Assembly: GCF_002250505.1 (NCBI RefSeq)
Contig: NZ_NJGY01000001.1
Location: forward strand, 441,676-505,675
DNA from: Janthinobacterium sp. PC23-8
Lineage (GTDB): Bacteria; Pseudomonadota; Gammaproteobacteria; Burkholderiales; Burkholderiaceae_D
Reading direction: 5' to 3'
DNA: 64,000 bases
Part shown: one piece after another, positions 39,516-48,702 of the stretch
Position numbering within the stretch: position 1 is the stretch's first letter
Layout: the number at the start of each line of letters is the position of its first letter
The notes under the pieces: model-generated
Database searches by the model: none
Told to the model about the DNA's origin: nothing
The model's input: the letters and a program-made list of their open reading frames with translations, nothing else
Made by a program: the position numbers and the translations under genes

Positions 39516-40124
39516 CTATTCTGCGCCGGTCTTTGACGTGCGCGGCAAGGGCGTGCCAGGCTTCCATCTGGCCGACAGGGTCTGCCCCTCCTCGACCTGT
39601 TCCGGCGTCATCTTGCGCACCACGGCGGCGCGCTGGTCGGCCGCATTGCTCGAACCATTGGCGGCAGCCAGGTTCCACAGCATGTAGGCGATCACATTAT
39701 CCTGCTGCACGCCGCCCATGTGATAACGGTACATCAGGCCCAGCACCTGCTGCGCCTCGGCATGGTTCTGCTCGGCCGCCTTGCGGAACCAGGCAACGGC
39801 CTGCTTGTGGTCCTGCAGCACGGCGTTGCCCGTGTAATACATGGCGCCCACCACATATTGTGCATCGGCCTTGCCCTGGTCGGCCGCCTTGCGGTGCCAG
39901 AACATGGCCTGTTTGTAGTCTTGCGGCAAGCCGCGCCCCATGTAATACATCAGGCCCAGCAAGTGCTGGGCGTCGGCGTTGCCAGACTTGGCCAACGGCA
40001 AAATTTCCTTGTAGGCCAGCACATAATTCTTGTTGTTGTAGGCGCTGGCGCCTTCGCTGAAACCGGCCTTGGCCGGCAGCTGTATCGCGAACAGCATGCA
40101 AAGTGTAATGATCAGTTTTTTCAT
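39516..40124 (-). CDS. Exported Sel1-repeat (TPR-like) protein
   Basis: A 202-residue protein with signal peptide MKKLIITLCMLFAIQLPAKA. From about residue 22 to 155 it has four Sel1-like repeats, each with the pattern A-x-A-Q-x-x-x-G-x-M-Y (ADAQHLLGLMYYMGRG, ADAQYVVGAMYYTG, AEAQQVLGLMYRYHMGG). Such repeats are protein-binding scaffolds. The C-terminus is a short linker. Partner unknown. It lies about 80 bases from the quinone oxidoreductase gene and may be expressed on its own. Confidence 0.85.
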   Translation of the reverse strand: MKKLIITLCMLFAIQLPAKAGFSEGASAYNNKNYVLAYKEILPLAKSGNADAQHLLGLMYYMGRGLPQDYKQAMFWHRKAADQGKADAQYVVGAMYYTGNAVLQDHKQAVAWFRKAAEQNHAEAQQVLGLMYRYHMGGVQQDNVIAYMLWNLAAANGSSNAADQRAAVVRKMTPEQVEEGQTLSARWKPGTPLPRTSKTGAE

Positions 40125-40189
40125 CGGAATGGGATGTGGTCTGATTGCTTTTATTATCCTGCACGACGGCAGGACCCCCGGGGATTCCC

Positions 40190-40951
40190 TTATTTCCAGC
40201 TCACTTTGCCAAGGCCATCGACGCTGACATCGCGGTTGGCCGGCTTGCCATACACCGTCACCGAACCGAGTCCACTCAGGTTCAGCTTGGCGTTGCTGCG
40301 GGCGTTGACGATGGCGTTACCGAGACCACTCAAATCCAGATTGACCGCATCGGCCTCGAATTGTTGCGCATTGAGGCTGCCCAGGCCGCCGAGGGTGGCC
40401 TTGAGCACGCGCCCGCGCCCGCCCAGCACCATCGAACCGGCCCCTTGCAGGTCCAGGTCGGCCTTGTCGTTATTGCCGATCCACAGCACCATGCTGCCCA
40501 CGCCGCCCAGGCTGGCGTTCAGTTTGCGATAGTCGCCGACCACCTTCACGCTACCCGCCCCTTCCAGCGACAGGGTCAGCTCGTCGCCCGCAAAACCGGA
40601 TACGTCGGTGCTGCCGAAGCCTTCCGAACTGACCTCGCGCAGATTGGGCAGCACCAGGTCGGCGCGGATGGAACCCGGATTGAGCTTGAAGCCGCGCACT
40701 TCCGTTTCAATATGCAGGGTGTCGCCGCTTTGCGCCGTGCTCACATCGGCGATATAGCGCTTGTCGGCCGTAATGCTCAAGGACGCCACGTTGCCCTGGC
40801 GGATGCGCACTTCCATCACGCCATCGAGCTTGACGCGCACCACGCGCGCGTCGACCGCACGCATTTCCAGCTGCCGCGTTTCGGCGCAGACGCCGCGCAG
40901 CAGGCCAAACGTGGCCAGCAAGGCCAGCGCAAAGTGCAGGGTTTTTTTCAT
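40190..40951 (-). CDS. DUF2807 (GIN domain) exported protein
   Basis: A 253-residue protein with a signal peptide (FALALLATFGLLRGVCA). The rest is a repetitive beta-helix-like GIN domain, with recurring short motifs of the form L-x-G-x-G-S (LEGAGSVKVVGDYRKL, LGGVGSMVLWIG, LQGAGSMVLGGRG, LGGLGSLNAQ, LSGLGNAIV, LSGLGSVTVYG). It probably sits in the periplasm or outer membrane. Function is unknown; the family occurs widely as putative adhesin-like proteins. Confidence 0.85.
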   Translation of the reverse strand: MKKTLHFALALLATFGLLRGVCAETRQLEMRAVDARVVRVKLDGVMEVRIRQGNVASLSITADKRYIADVSTAQSGDTLHIETEVRGFKLNPGSIRADLVLPNLREVSSEGFGSTDVSGFAGDELTLSLEGAGSVKVVGDYRKLNASLGGVGSMVLWIGNNDKADLDLQGAGSMVLGGRGRVLKATLGGLGSLNAQQFEADAVNLDLSGLGNAIVNARSNAKLNLSGLGSVTVYGKPANRDVSVDGLGKVSWK

Positions 40952-41028
40952 TGCATTCCTCAGTATCTTGTTTTTATAGGCGACGGCAAGCGGCCACTCT
41001 AGCAGCGGCCAATATTGCTGGCAATCAC

Positions 41029-41235
41029 TTATGCGAAGAAGGCTTTTTGGGCAGCAGTGAGGCGCCTGGCCTTGACCTGAACGATATGCGCATCAGGCAC
41101 GTTGAAGGAAGCAGTGGAGTGCATGCTGGAACTGGCCACCTGCAGGGCGGGCGCCGGTGCGGTGGCGTAGCAGCTGGCGCCGAGCACGATGGCGGCGGCG
41201 ATGACGATGGCTTCCATGTGTCTGGCGACGTTCAT
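41029..41235 (-). CDS. Small exported hypothetical protein, 68 residues
   Basis: A short gene with an excellent ribosome binding site (GAGGAG seven bases before the ATG). The N-terminus MNVARHMEAIVIAAAIVLGA is signal-like, with a cysteine at GASCYA that could be a weak lipobox. The remainder, from SFNVPDAHIVQVKARRLTAAQK, resembles small uncharacterised proteins in this family of bacteria. Function unknown. It is not part of an obvious operon. Confidence 0.6.
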   Translation of the reverse strand: MNVARHMEAIVIAAAIVLGASCYATAPAPALQVASSSMHSTASFNVPDAHIVQVKARRLTAAQKAFFA

Positions 41236-41384
41236 GTGGTTCTCCTCGGGGTCTCTGGCAGTGAATCGGCATGTAGCCACTATAGCCATACCGCCTGCGC
41301 CAGACACGCCGATTGCGACGAACGGCGATTTTGGCGGCATGGCCGGACAAAATCGCCGATGAGCGTGCAAACCATTGACCTACA

Positions 41385-43349
41385 TCAGAACTCTTCCCAC
41401 TCGTCGGCGGCGGGTTTCGACGCCTTCACCGGCTTCGCCGCAGGGGCGGCGGGCAGGACCCTGGCCGGCGCGCGAGGCTTCGCGACAGGCGCGGCTGTGG
41501 CATATTCCTTGGCGGGCCTGGCCGGCGCGCTGGCCGCCACCGTATCGCCGAGGCGGAACATGGCAACCGCCTGCGCCAGATCCACCGCCTGCTCCTGCAG
41601 GCTTTCGGCGGCGGCGGCCGCCTGCTCGACCAGGGCCGCATTTTGCTGCGTCATGGCGTCCATGTGCGTGACGGCCGTATTGATCTCGCCGATGCCGGCG
41701 CTCTGTTCGCGGCTGGCCACCGTGATCTCGCTCATGATGGTGGCCAGTTGCTGCACCGACGCCACCACCTGGCCCATGGTCTGGCCCGCTTCATCGACGA
41801 GGCGACCACCGGCGCCGACTTTTTCCACCGAGTCGCCGATCAGTTCCTTGATTTCCTTGGCCGCACCGGCCGAGCGTTGCGCCAGGTTGCGCACTTCCGA
41901 GGCCACCACCGCAAAGCCCCGGCCCTGCTCGCCGGCGCGCGCCGCTTCCACGGCCGCGTTCAGGGCCAAAATATTCGTCTGGAAAGCGATGCCGTCGATT
42001 ACACCGATAATGTCGACGATCTTGCGCGAGCTTTCCTGGATGCCGGCCATGGTGCCGACCACCTGCCGCACCACTTCGCCGCCCTTGGCCGCCACTTGCG
42101 AGGCGGACACGGCCAACTCATTGGCCACATGCGCGTTTTCCGCATTCTGTTTGACGGTGGAAGTGAGTTCATCCATGGAGCTGGCGGTTTGCTCCAGCGC
42201 GCCGGCCTGCGCTTCCGTGCGCGAGGACAGGTCGGCATTGCCGGCAGCGATATCGGCCGACTCGCTGCGCACCAGGATGCTGATGCTGCGGATCTGCACC
42301 AGCACGGTGGCGATCTTTTCCACGAACAGATTGAAGGCCTTGGCGATCTGCGCCAGCTCGTCGCTGCCGTCGGCGTCGAGGCGGCTGGTCAGGTCGCCAT
42401 CGCCGGTGGCGATCGCGTCCAACGCGTCGCGCACCAGGCCCAGGCGGCGCAAAGCACGCGCCACCAGTACGCTCAGCACGGTGGCGGCCAGCGCCAGTAC
42501 CAACAAGGCTGTCAGGGCCGAGGCGCGCAGCATCGAGGCCAGGGCCTGCGTCGCTTCCGCGCGGTCGAGCACAGTCGCCAGCATCCAGTCGCTGCCCGGC
42601 ACTTTACTCACGTGCAAGATGCCTTCGCGCTCGCCGAGACGGATGGTCTCGCTCTCGCCGCTCTTTTCAATATCGGCCAGCGCCTGCGAAGTGAGCTTGG
42701 CGTCGAGATCGGACAACGGTTTCAAGGTCAGCTTGTCGTCCGGGTGGGCGATGATCTTGCCGCCGCCGTCGACCAGGAAAGCATAACTGGCCGGCGTCGG
42801 CTTGATCGAGGCAACGTTTTTGACCACCACATCCATCATCACGTCGGCCGCCAGCACGCCTGCCGGATTGCCCTTCTCGCCGAGCGGCTCGGCAAACGTC
42901 ACCACCAGCTTGCCGGTGCTGGCGCCGATATACGGCGTGGTGATGATGGGGCCGCCAGTCGCCAGCGCCTGCTTGTACCACGGGCGCGCCGTCGGATCGT
43001 AATCGGCGGCGCGCTTGCGCTCCTGCGAAAACACGGCGTGCTTGTCGGCAAAACCGATATACGCCATGTCGAAGATGCCGGCCTGCTCGGCCGCCTTGAG
43101 CGACGGCACCGGGTCCTGCGCCTGCGCGCCGATCTTCATTGACGCCACCACCGCCTGTTTTGCGCGCAGCCATTCGGCAATCGCTTGCGCATGGCTGTGC
43201 GACAACTGCAGCATCTGCGTGTCGAGTGCGGCCAGCGTGCTGCTGCGGGTGGTAAAGAAGTTGGCGATGGCGACGGCCAGCATGGCCAGCACGACGATGG
43301 AGACAGCGATGGCGATCAAGCGCGCCTTAAGCGAAGACAGCATGGGCAT
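41385..43349 (-). CDS. Methyl-accepting chemotaxis protein, dCache sensor, C-terminal EWEEF
   Basis: A 654-residue chemoreceptor. TM1 lies at about 10-30 and TM2 at about 283-306, enclosing a periplasmic dCache domain with [23 protein letters not shown] and VLAADVMMD, the pattern associated with amino-acid-type ligands. A HAMP domain follows, then the signalling helices with the tip [19 protein letters not shown]. An Ala/Pro-rich linker ends with EWEEF, resembling the C-terminal pentapeptides that tether CheR/CheB (NWETF in E. coli Tar/Tsr, GWEEF in a Pseudomonas receptor). No che genes are nearby. Confidence 0.93.
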   Translation of the reverse strand: MPMLSSLKARLIAIAVSIVVLAMLAVAIANFFTTRSSTLAALDTQMLQLSHSHAQAIAEWLRAKQAVVASMKIGAQAQDPVPSLKAAEQAGIFDMAYIGFADKHAVFSQERKRAADYDPTARPWYKQALATGGPIITTPYIGASTGKLVVTFAEPLGEKGNPAGVLAADVMMDVVVKNVASIKPTPASYAFLVDGGGKIIAHPDDKLTLKPLSDLDAKLTSQALADIEKSGESETIRLGEREGILHVSKVPGSDWMLATVLDRAEATQALASMLRASALTALLVLALAATVLSVLVARALRRLGLVRDALDAIATGDGDLTSRLDADGSDELAQIAKAFNLFVEKIATVLVQIRSISILVRSESADIAAGNADLSSRTEAQAGALEQTASSMDELTSTVKQNAENAHVANELAVSASQVAAKGGEVVRQVVGTMAGIQESSRKIVDIIGVIDGIAFQTNILALNAAVEAARAGEQGRGFAVVASEVRNLAQRSAGAAKEIKELIGDSVEKVGAGGRLVDEAGQTMGQVVASVQQLATIMSEITVASREQSAGIGEINTAVTHMDAMTQQNAALVEQAAAAAESLQEQAVDLAQAVAMFRLGDTVAASAPARPAKEYATAAPVAKPRAPARVLPAAPAAKPVKASKPAADEWEEF

Positions 43350-43453
43350 CCAATAAAAAAGGAAAATCGAAGGGATGAACCATCGTCAGCGATTACTATT
43401 TTTCCGTCAAGAAATACTAACTATCGATTACCGTGAAACAACAAAACCACGAT

Positions 43454-43488
43454 AAAAAACCGCCAGGGCTTGCGCGCTGGCGGTTTTT
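43454..43488 (-). terminator. Terminator between pnp and chemoreceptor gene (bidirectional shape)
   Basis: A stem ACCGCCAG/CTGGCGGT (43459-43466 with 43477-43484) has A-run and T-run flanks, so it can stop transcription in either direction. It lies past the pnp stop relative to the pnp 3' end and upstream of the chemoreceptor start region. Reading minus, it ends the pnp transcript. Confidence 0.75.
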
Positions 43489-43520
43489 GATCATGCGGCC
43501 AAAGCCGCCGTCAGCCGGAA

Positions 43521-45635
43521 TTACGCGGCTGGCGCTTCGCCTTCGGCAGCTTTCATCGACAGTTTCAGGCGGCCGCGGTCGTCCGTTTCCAGTACTTTCA
43601 CGCGTACCAGTTGGCCTTCTTTCAGGTAGTCGGCGACGGCGTTGACGCGCTCGTTGGCGATCTGCGAGATGTGCAGCAAGCCATCCTTGCCTGGCATCAC
43701 TTGCACGATGGCGCCGAAGTCCAGCAGTTTCAGCACGGTGCCTTCGTAGGTCTTGCCCACTTCAACCGAGGCCGTCAGTTCTTCGATGCGGCGCTTGGCT
43801 TCCTGGCCGGCGGCGGCATCGACGGAAGCGATGGTGACCACGCCTTCGTCGCTGATGTCGATTTGGGTGCCCGTCTCTTCGGTCAGCGCGCGAATCACGG
43901 CGCCGCCCTTGCCGATCACGTCACGGATTTTTTCCGGATTGATCTTGATGGTGATCAGGCGCGGCGCGAAATCGGACAGTTCCGTTTTCACATGCGGCAT
44001 GGCTTTTTGCATTTCGCCCAGGATGTGCTCGCGGCCTTCCTTGGCTTGCGCCAGCGCCACTTGCATGATTTCCTTGGTGATGCCCATGATCTTGATGTCC
44101 ATCTGCAGCGCGGTGATACCGTTGCGGGTACCGGCTACCTTGAAGTCCATGTCGCCCAGGTGATCTTCGTCGCCCAGGATATCGGACAGCACGGCAAACT
44201 TGCCGCCTTCCTTGATCAGGCCCATGGCGATACCGGCCACGTGTTCTTTCATCGGCACGCCGGCGTCCATCAGCGCCAGGCAACCACCGCACACCGATGC
44301 CATCGACGAGGAACCGTTCGACTCGGTGATTTCCGACACCAGGCGCACCGAGTAGCTGAATTCTTCAGCAGGCGGCAGGGCGGCGATCAGCGCACGCTTG
44401 GCCAGGCGGCCGTGGCCGATTTCACGGCGTTTCGGGGTACCGACACGGCCCGTTTCGCCGGTGGCGAACGGTGGCATGTTGTAATGCAGCATGAACGAAT
44501 CGGTAAATTCGCCCATCAGCGCATCGATCTTCTGGCTGTCGCGGGCGGTGCCCAGGGTAGCGACGACCAGCGCCTGGGTTTCGCCGCGCGTGAACAGGGC
44601 AGAACCGTGGGTGCGTGGCAGCACGCTGGTGCGGATCGAAATCGGACGCACGGTGCGCGTGTCGCGCCCGTCGATGCGTGGCTCGCCGTCGAGGATTTGC
44701 GTACGCACGATTTTCGCTTCGATGTCGAACAGGATGTTGTTCACTTCTGCGCTGTCGATCGCTGCGCCGCCATTGGCCGCCGCTTCGGCCGCCAGGTCGG
44801 CCAGCACGTCCGAGGTGGCCGCTTTCAGCTTGGCCGTACGTTCTTGCTTGTCCTTGGTTTGATACGCGTCATTGATCTTGGCGTTGGCGAAATGGGCCAC
44901 GCGCGCGATCAGCGCTTCGTTCTTCGGCGCCGGCGCCCATTCGACTTCCGGCTTGCCGCCGTCACGCACCAGTTCGTGGATCGCGTCGATCACGACTTTC
45001 ATCTGGTCATGGCCAAACACCACGGCGCCCAGCATGATTTCTTCGGACAGCTGTTTCGCTTCCGATTCGACCATCAGCACGGCCGTTTCGGTACCGGCCA
45101 CAACCAGGTCCATTTCCGACGTTTTCAGTTGCTGGACGGTCGGGTTCAGGATGTACTGGCCATTGGCGTAACCGACGCGCGCGGCGCCGATCGGGCCGTT
45201 GAATGGCACGCCCGACACGCACAGGGCGGCCGAGGCGCCGATCATGGCGGCGATGTCCGGATCGATTTCAGGGTTGACCGACAGCACGTGAATGATGACT
45301 TGCACTTCATTCAGGTAGCCTTCAGGGAACAACGGACGGATAGGACGGTCGATCAGGCGCGACGTCAGGGTTTCTTTTTCGGAAGGACGGCCTTCACGCT
45401 TGAAAAAACCGCCCGGGATTTTACCGGCAGCGTAAGTTTTTTCAACATAATCTACTGTCAAAGGGAAGAAATCCTGGCCTGGCTTGGCATCTTTGCGCGC
45501 CACCACGGTTGCCAGCACGACGGTATCTTCGATCGACACCAGCACTGCGCCGGATGCCTGACGTGCGATCTCGCCGGTTTCCAGGGTCACTTGATGTTGA
45601 CCGTACTGGAAGGTTTTCGTAACTTTATTAAACAT
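43521..45635 (-). CDS. pnp: Polynucleotide phosphorylase
   Basis: 3'-to-5' phosphorolytic exoribonuclease of the RNA degradosome. 704 residues. Two RNase PH domains (about 1-230 and 310-540; second with [16 protein letters not shown] and [17 protein letters not shown]), a KH domain with [16 protein letters not shown] (about 555-620) and a C-terminal S1 domain ([20 protein letters not shown]). It lies downstream of rpsO on the same strand, the classic rpsO-pnp order. The 5' leader has two hairpins. Confidence 0.97.
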   Translation of the reverse strand: MFNKVTKTFQYGQHQVTLETGEIARQASGAVLVSIEDTVVLATVVARKDAKPGQDFFPLTVDYVEKTYAAGKIPGGFFKREGRPSEKETLTSRLIDRPIRPLFPEGYLNEVQVIIHVLSVNPEIDPDIAAMIGASAALCVSGVPFNGPIGAARVGYANGQYILNPTVQQLKTSEMDLVVAGTETAVLMVESEAKQLSEEIMLGAVVFGHDQMKVVIDAIHELVRDGGKPEVEWAPAPKNEALIARVAHFANAKINDAYQTKDKQERTAKLKAATSDVLADLAAEAAANGGAAIDSAEVNNILFDIEAKIVRTQILDGEPRIDGRDTRTVRPISIRTSVLPRTHGSALFTRGETQALVVATLGTARDSQKIDALMGEFTDSFMLHYNMPPFATGETGRVGTPKRREIGHGRLAKRALIAALPPAEEFSYSVRLVSEITESNGSSSMASVCGGCLALMDAGVPMKEHVAGIAMGLIKEGGKFAVLSDILGDEDHLGDMDFKVAGTRNGITALQMDIKIMGITKEIMQVALAQAKEGREHILGEMQKAMPHVKTELSDFAPRLITIKINPEKIRDVIGKGGAVIRALTEETGTQIDISDEGVVTIASVDAAAGQEAKRRIEELTASVEVGKTYEGTVLKLLDFGAIVQVMPGKDGLLHISQIANERVNAVADYLKEGQLVRVKVLETDDRGRLKLSMKAAEGEAPAA

Positions 45636-45656
45636 TGGGTACCCTTTTCTATTTGC

Positions 45657-45718
45657 CGACAGATTTTCAGGGGCTGTCGTTCACCTCACCACAGGCGGCG
45701 CATACAAGGTTGCCGCCT
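45657..45718 (-). promoter_or_regulatory. Two hairpins in the pnp leader
   Basis: Stem CGACAG/CTGTCG (45657-45662 with 45674-45679) and stem AGGCGGC/GCCGCCT (45693-45699 with 45712-45718) lie 22-83 bases before the pnp ATG. In E. coli, pnp is autocontrolled through an RNase III-cut leader stem; these stems could play the same part. The structures are observed, the role is inferred. Confidence 0.5.
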
Positions 45719-45796
45719 TTGCTATTTTGCCTTTAAAACATGTTCATCCACATAGAATACTGCAACTATGGGTAGCAATTCGGAATTTCAAATGAC

Positions 45797-45832
45797 AAAA
45801 TGCCCGCGACAGCGAACTGGCGCAGGCATTTC
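45797..45832 (-). terminator. Terminator-like hairpin after rpsO
   Basis: Arms AAATGCC-CGCG and CGC-A-GGCATTT (45798-45808 with 45821-45831) form a stem 25 bases past the rpsO stop; on the minus strand the closing bases run into a short U-rich stretch. It could be a partial terminator allowing read-through into pnp, as in E. coli. Confidence 0.6.
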
Positions 45833-45856
45833 TGTTTAAACCTTGTACGGCAAAAA

Positions 45857-46126
45857 TTACTTGCGCAGACCAAGTTTAGCGATCAGGTCGCGATAACGGG
45901 TAGCGTCTTTGGCCTTCAGGTAGGACAACAGGCTCTTGCGACGGTTGACCATCATGATCAGGCCGCGGCGGGAGTGGTGATCTTTCGAGTGGGCTTTGAA
46001 GTGGCCGTTCAGTTCGTTGATACGAGCGGTCAGCAGTGCAACTTGCACTTCAGGGGAGCCGGTGTCGTTCTGACCACGTGCGTTGTCCGCGATAATGGCG
46101 GCTTTGTTGATGTTCTCTACTGTCAT
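45857..46126 (-). CDS. rpsO: 30S ribosomal protein S15
   Basis: Binds the central domain of 16S rRNA early in 30S assembly. 89 residues, the standard length. The sequence has [38 protein letters not shown] and [13 protein letters not shown], all diagnostic. ATG at 46126 ([10 protein letters not shown]) chosen; the upstream extension is not conserved in the family. pnp follows downstream. Confidence 0.98.
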   Translation of the reverse strand: MTVENINKAAIIADNARGQNDTGSPEVQVALLTARINELNGHFKAHSKDHHSRRGLIMMVNRRKSLLSYLKAKDATRYRDLIAKLGLRK

Positions 46127-46308
46127 GATAAACCTTTCACATGCGGTGCACAGAGTCTGGACCCTATCCACCGTGAACTACGATTGAAAAAACTGGCTTG
46201 AGCTCAAACCAGACGCGCAAGTATATCGGAAAAATGCCTGGCTGTATCCAGTCGCGCGCGCTTTTCTCGGTGCATGATAAGATTTTCCTGTCGTTCGGGA
46301 GTCTGACC

Positions 46309-46806
46309 ATGAAAAAAGCATTCAAAATAGCAACGCTTCTGGCCCCCCTGCTGCTGGCCGCCTGCGCCAGCTTTGGCGGGCCACCGCCGCAGCCGGGCGA
46401 ATCGCGCGCCGCCATCGAAGCGCGGCTCGGTCCGCCCACCAATGTCTACCAGTTGCCGGAAGGCCCGGAACTCGAATACGCGCACGGCCCCTACGGCCAG
46501 GTCACCTGGATGGCCCGCTTCGGCCCCGACCAGCGTTTGGCGTCGTTCGAGCAGGTACTCGACACGCCGGGCTTTGCAAGGGTGAAGATCGGCGTATCGA
46601 CGCGGCAAGACGTGCTGCATTTGCTGGGCCGGCCGACGGAAACGTCGTATTTGGCGCTGCCCAGACTGTACGTCTGGTCGTACCGCTACAAGGAGTCGGG
46701 GGTGTGGGATTCGATGATGCACGTGCATTTTGACGAGGCCGGCATCGTGCGCCAGATGATGAACGGACCGGACCCGGCGAAGGAAGAGCGGCGGTTTTTC
46801 TGGTGA
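46309..46806 (+). CDS. Outer-membrane lipoprotein with two BamE/SmpA-like motifs
   Basis: A 165-residue lipoprotein: MKKAFKIATLLAPLLLAAC gives a signal peptide with lipobox LAAC at residue 19. The mature part has two repeats of a BamE-like start, GESRAAIEARLGPPT (about 30-44) and GVSTRQDVLHLLGRPTE (about 101-117), each followed by a tyrosine-rich strand (LEYAHGPYGQ, LYVWSYRYKE). It probably faces the periplasm from a membrane anchor. A GGGAG ribosome binding site precedes ATG 46309. It is divergent from rpsO and convergent with pssA. It is not BamE itself. Confidence 0.8.
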   Translation: MKKAFKIATLLAPLLLAACASFGGPPPQPGESRAAIEARLGPPTNVYQLPEGPELEYAHGPYGQVTWMARFGPDQRLASFEQVLDTPGFARVKIGVSTRQDVLHLLGRPTETSYLALPRLYVWSYRYKESGVWDSMMHVHFDEAGIVRQMMNGPDPAKEERRFFW

Positions 46807-46810
46807 CGGA

Positions 46811-46845
46811 AAAATAGCAGGGCCAGACCGGCAGATCTGGCCCTG
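46811..46845 (-). terminator. Terminator after pssA
   Basis: A 10-bp perfect stem (46818-46827 with 46836-46845) with an 8-base loop sits between the convergent stops of the lipoprotein gene and pssA. On the minus strand it is followed by CTATTTTT, so it terminates pssA; it may also attenuate the opposite transcript. Confidence 0.75.
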
Positions 46846-46851
46846 GCAACA

Positions 46852-47703
46852 TCAATGCTCGTGATCGGTCTGAATAATGCTGACCGGCTTGCCCTTGGCC
46901 ATGCGCCAGAAAAACACGGCATAGCCCGACAAGCCATACGCGACAAAGATCGGGAACAGCACCTTTGGCGGATCGATCGAGATCAGCGCAAAGAACAATG
47001 CCAGCAGGAACACGACGATGAACGGCACCGACTTGCGGAAGTTCACATCCTTGAAACTGTAGAATGGCACATTGGTGACCATGGTCAGGCCGGCGAACAG
47101 GGCGATGGCCCACGAGACCCAGGCCAGCTGGTTGCCGGCAAACTGCAGATCGTTCATCATCAGGATAAAGCCGGCCACCATGGCCGCCGCCGCCGGGCTG
47201 GGCAAGCCCTGGAAGAAGCGTTTGTCGACCACCGCGATATTGGTGTTGAAGCGCGCCAGGCGCAGCGCGGCGCCGGCGCAATACACGAAGGCGGCCAGCC
47301 AGCCGAGCTTGCCCATGCCGCGCAGCGACCATTCATAGATCACCAGCGCCGGCGCGGCGCCGAAGGACACCATGTCGGACAGGCTGTCGTACTGGGCGCC
47401 AAATTCGCTCTGGGTATTGGTCAGGCGCGCGATGCGCCCGTCAAGGCCGTCGAGGATCATGGCGATAAAGATGGCCCAGGCCGCATGTTCGAACTTCTGG
47501 TTCATGGCCATGACGATGGCGTAGAAGCCGCAGAACAGCGCCGCCGTCGTGAAGGCATTGGGCAACAGGTAAATGCCGCGGCGGCGCAAGGTTTTCTTGC
47601 CTGCCGCATCGGCCGCCGGCAGCCGCACGAAGGTACTGAAGCGCGATGCCTTGGAGTTTGCCGGGTTGCCGTTCTTGCCTCGACGACGGGGAAAGTTTGC
47701 CAT
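46852..47703 (-). CDS. pssA: CDP-diacylglycerol--serine O-phosphatidyltransferase
   Basis: Makes phosphatidylserine, the precursor of phosphatidylethanolamine, at the inner membrane. 283 residues, of the integral membrane type (not the peripheral E. coli type). The CDP-alcohol phosphotransferase motif is complete: DGRIAR, eight residues, G, three residues, D, three residues, D (in LDGRIARLTNTQSEFG and YDSLSD). Seven or eight hydrophobic segments follow. The N-terminal 40 residues are basic and soluble. It lies downstream of the SIMPL genes on the same strand. A phosphatidylserine decarboxylase gene is not in the window. Confidence 0.93.
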   Translation of the reverse strand: MANFPRRRGKNGNPANSKASRFSTFVRLPAADAAGKKTLRRRGIYLLPNAFTTAALFCGFYAIVMAMNQKFEHAAWAIFIAMILDGLDGRIARLTNTQSEFGAQYDSLSDMVSFGAAPALVIYEWSLRGMGKLGWLAAFVYCAGAALRLARFNTNIAVVDKRFFQGLPSPAAAAMVAGFILMMNDLQFAGNQLAWVSWAIALFAGLTMVTNVPFYSFKDVNFRKSVPFIVVFLLALFFALISIDPPKVLFPIFVAYGLSGYAVFFWRMAKGKPVSIIQTDHEH

Positions 47704-47832
47704 GTTAATCCATTTCTTGTGTGCTACAGGGTAATCGGAACCGAAAGGCGCACGCCTTGCCGTGCAGGTGCGCCGATATTGCCATTATAGAGGAGACAAG
47801 GTCAAAGAAAAGCCGTGTGGCCCCTGCGGCCT

Positions 47833-48585
47833 TCACCTGAACTTCACCTTGGCCACCAAGCGCAGGCTCAAGGTGGTTTCGCCTGGCTCGAAGTTCGGCT
47901 CTTCCACCTGAGCACCGTCATTTTTGAATAGGCGCATCGGCGCGGGAGGAGCAGGCGCAGCACCCCCCCGCGCATAATTGCCCGATCCCTCAAAATCGAT
48001 GGTCTCGATCACCGCGTCATTGACATTGCGCCCCATGGCGCCGGCAATCGAGGCCACGCGCTGATTCAGGTTTTGATAGGCAGCCACGATGCGTTCATCG
48101 TCGAGCTTGCGCACGGTATCGGGCGCCAGGCCAAAGTTCAGCCGGTTCAGGGTCAGCATGGCTTGTGCCGCCGCCACCGTTTTCGGCAAGGCGGCCAGGT
48201 TGGTCGTTTTCACCTGCAGAGTCTGGCCCACACGCCAGCCGCTCGGCACCCTCGGCCTGGCCACGCTGCCCGCTGGCAAGGGCGCCACTTCCGGGTAGAC
48301 AGCATAGGTGTAATAGCCCTGGGTTTTCAGCACGGCCTGCGGATCGGCCTTTTTCACGATGGCCACGCCCTGGTTCATCTTCTGGTTGACTCTTGACGCC
48401 GCGGCCGCCTTGTCCCGGTCCTGCTCCTCGATGGCCAGGGTGACGGTGACCTGGTCATTCACATGCACCACCTCGCCACTGGCGGGTACCACCACCTGCG
48501 TGCCGGCGGTGGGCAGCACTTGTGCCTGCACCGTGACGGCAACAGTGGCGGCGGCGGCGAACAGGATCGATTGCAGGATAGTCAT
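47833..48585 (-). CDS. SIMPL-domain exported protein (copy 1)
   Basis: A 250-residue protein with signal peptide MTILQSILFAAAATVAVTVQAQ and an oxidative-stress-defence SIMPL (DUF541) domain. Landmarks are VVVPASGEVVHVNDQVTVTL, ASRVNQKMNQGVAIVKKADP, YYTYAVYP, GWRVGQTLQVKT and the closing FEPGETTLSLRLVAKVKF. The periplasmic function of the family is not known. The next gene upstream is a close paralogue with the same layout, so they arose by tandem duplication. ATG 48585 has AAAGGG upstream. Confidence 0.85.
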   Translation of the reverse strand: MTILQSILFAAAATVAVTVQAQVLPTAGTQVVVPASGEVVHVNDQVTVTLAIEEQDRDKAAAASRVNQKMNQGVAIVKKADPQAVLKTQGYYTYAVYPEVAPLPAGSVARPRVPSGWRVGQTLQVKTTNLAALPKTVAAAQAMLTLNRLNFGLAPDTVRKLDDERIVAAYQNLNQRVASIAGAMGRNVNDAVIETIDFEGSGNYARGGAAPAPPAPMRLFKNDGAQVEEPNFEPGETTLSLRLVAKVKFR

Positions 48586-48616
48586 GAAAACCCTTTCAGT
48601 GGTGGCGGCAGAAGCG

Positions 48617-48646
48617 ACCATGGGGCTCAAAGCCCCATGGTTTTTT
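48617..48646 (+). terminator. Plus-strand terminator-like hairpin between the SIMPL genes
   Basis: An 11-bp perfect stem (48617-48627 with 48631-48641) with a 3-base loop is followed on the plus strand by six T. Both neighbouring genes are on the minus strand, where no U-run follows. It therefore points antisense to the genes. Either it stops an antisense transcript, or it is just a stable stem in the minus-strand mRNA. Confidence 0.55.
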
Positions 48647-48702
48647 AGTAATTCATTCTAACGCGGAAATATTTACTTTGTCGCCTATCACCGCATCGCG
48701 AT

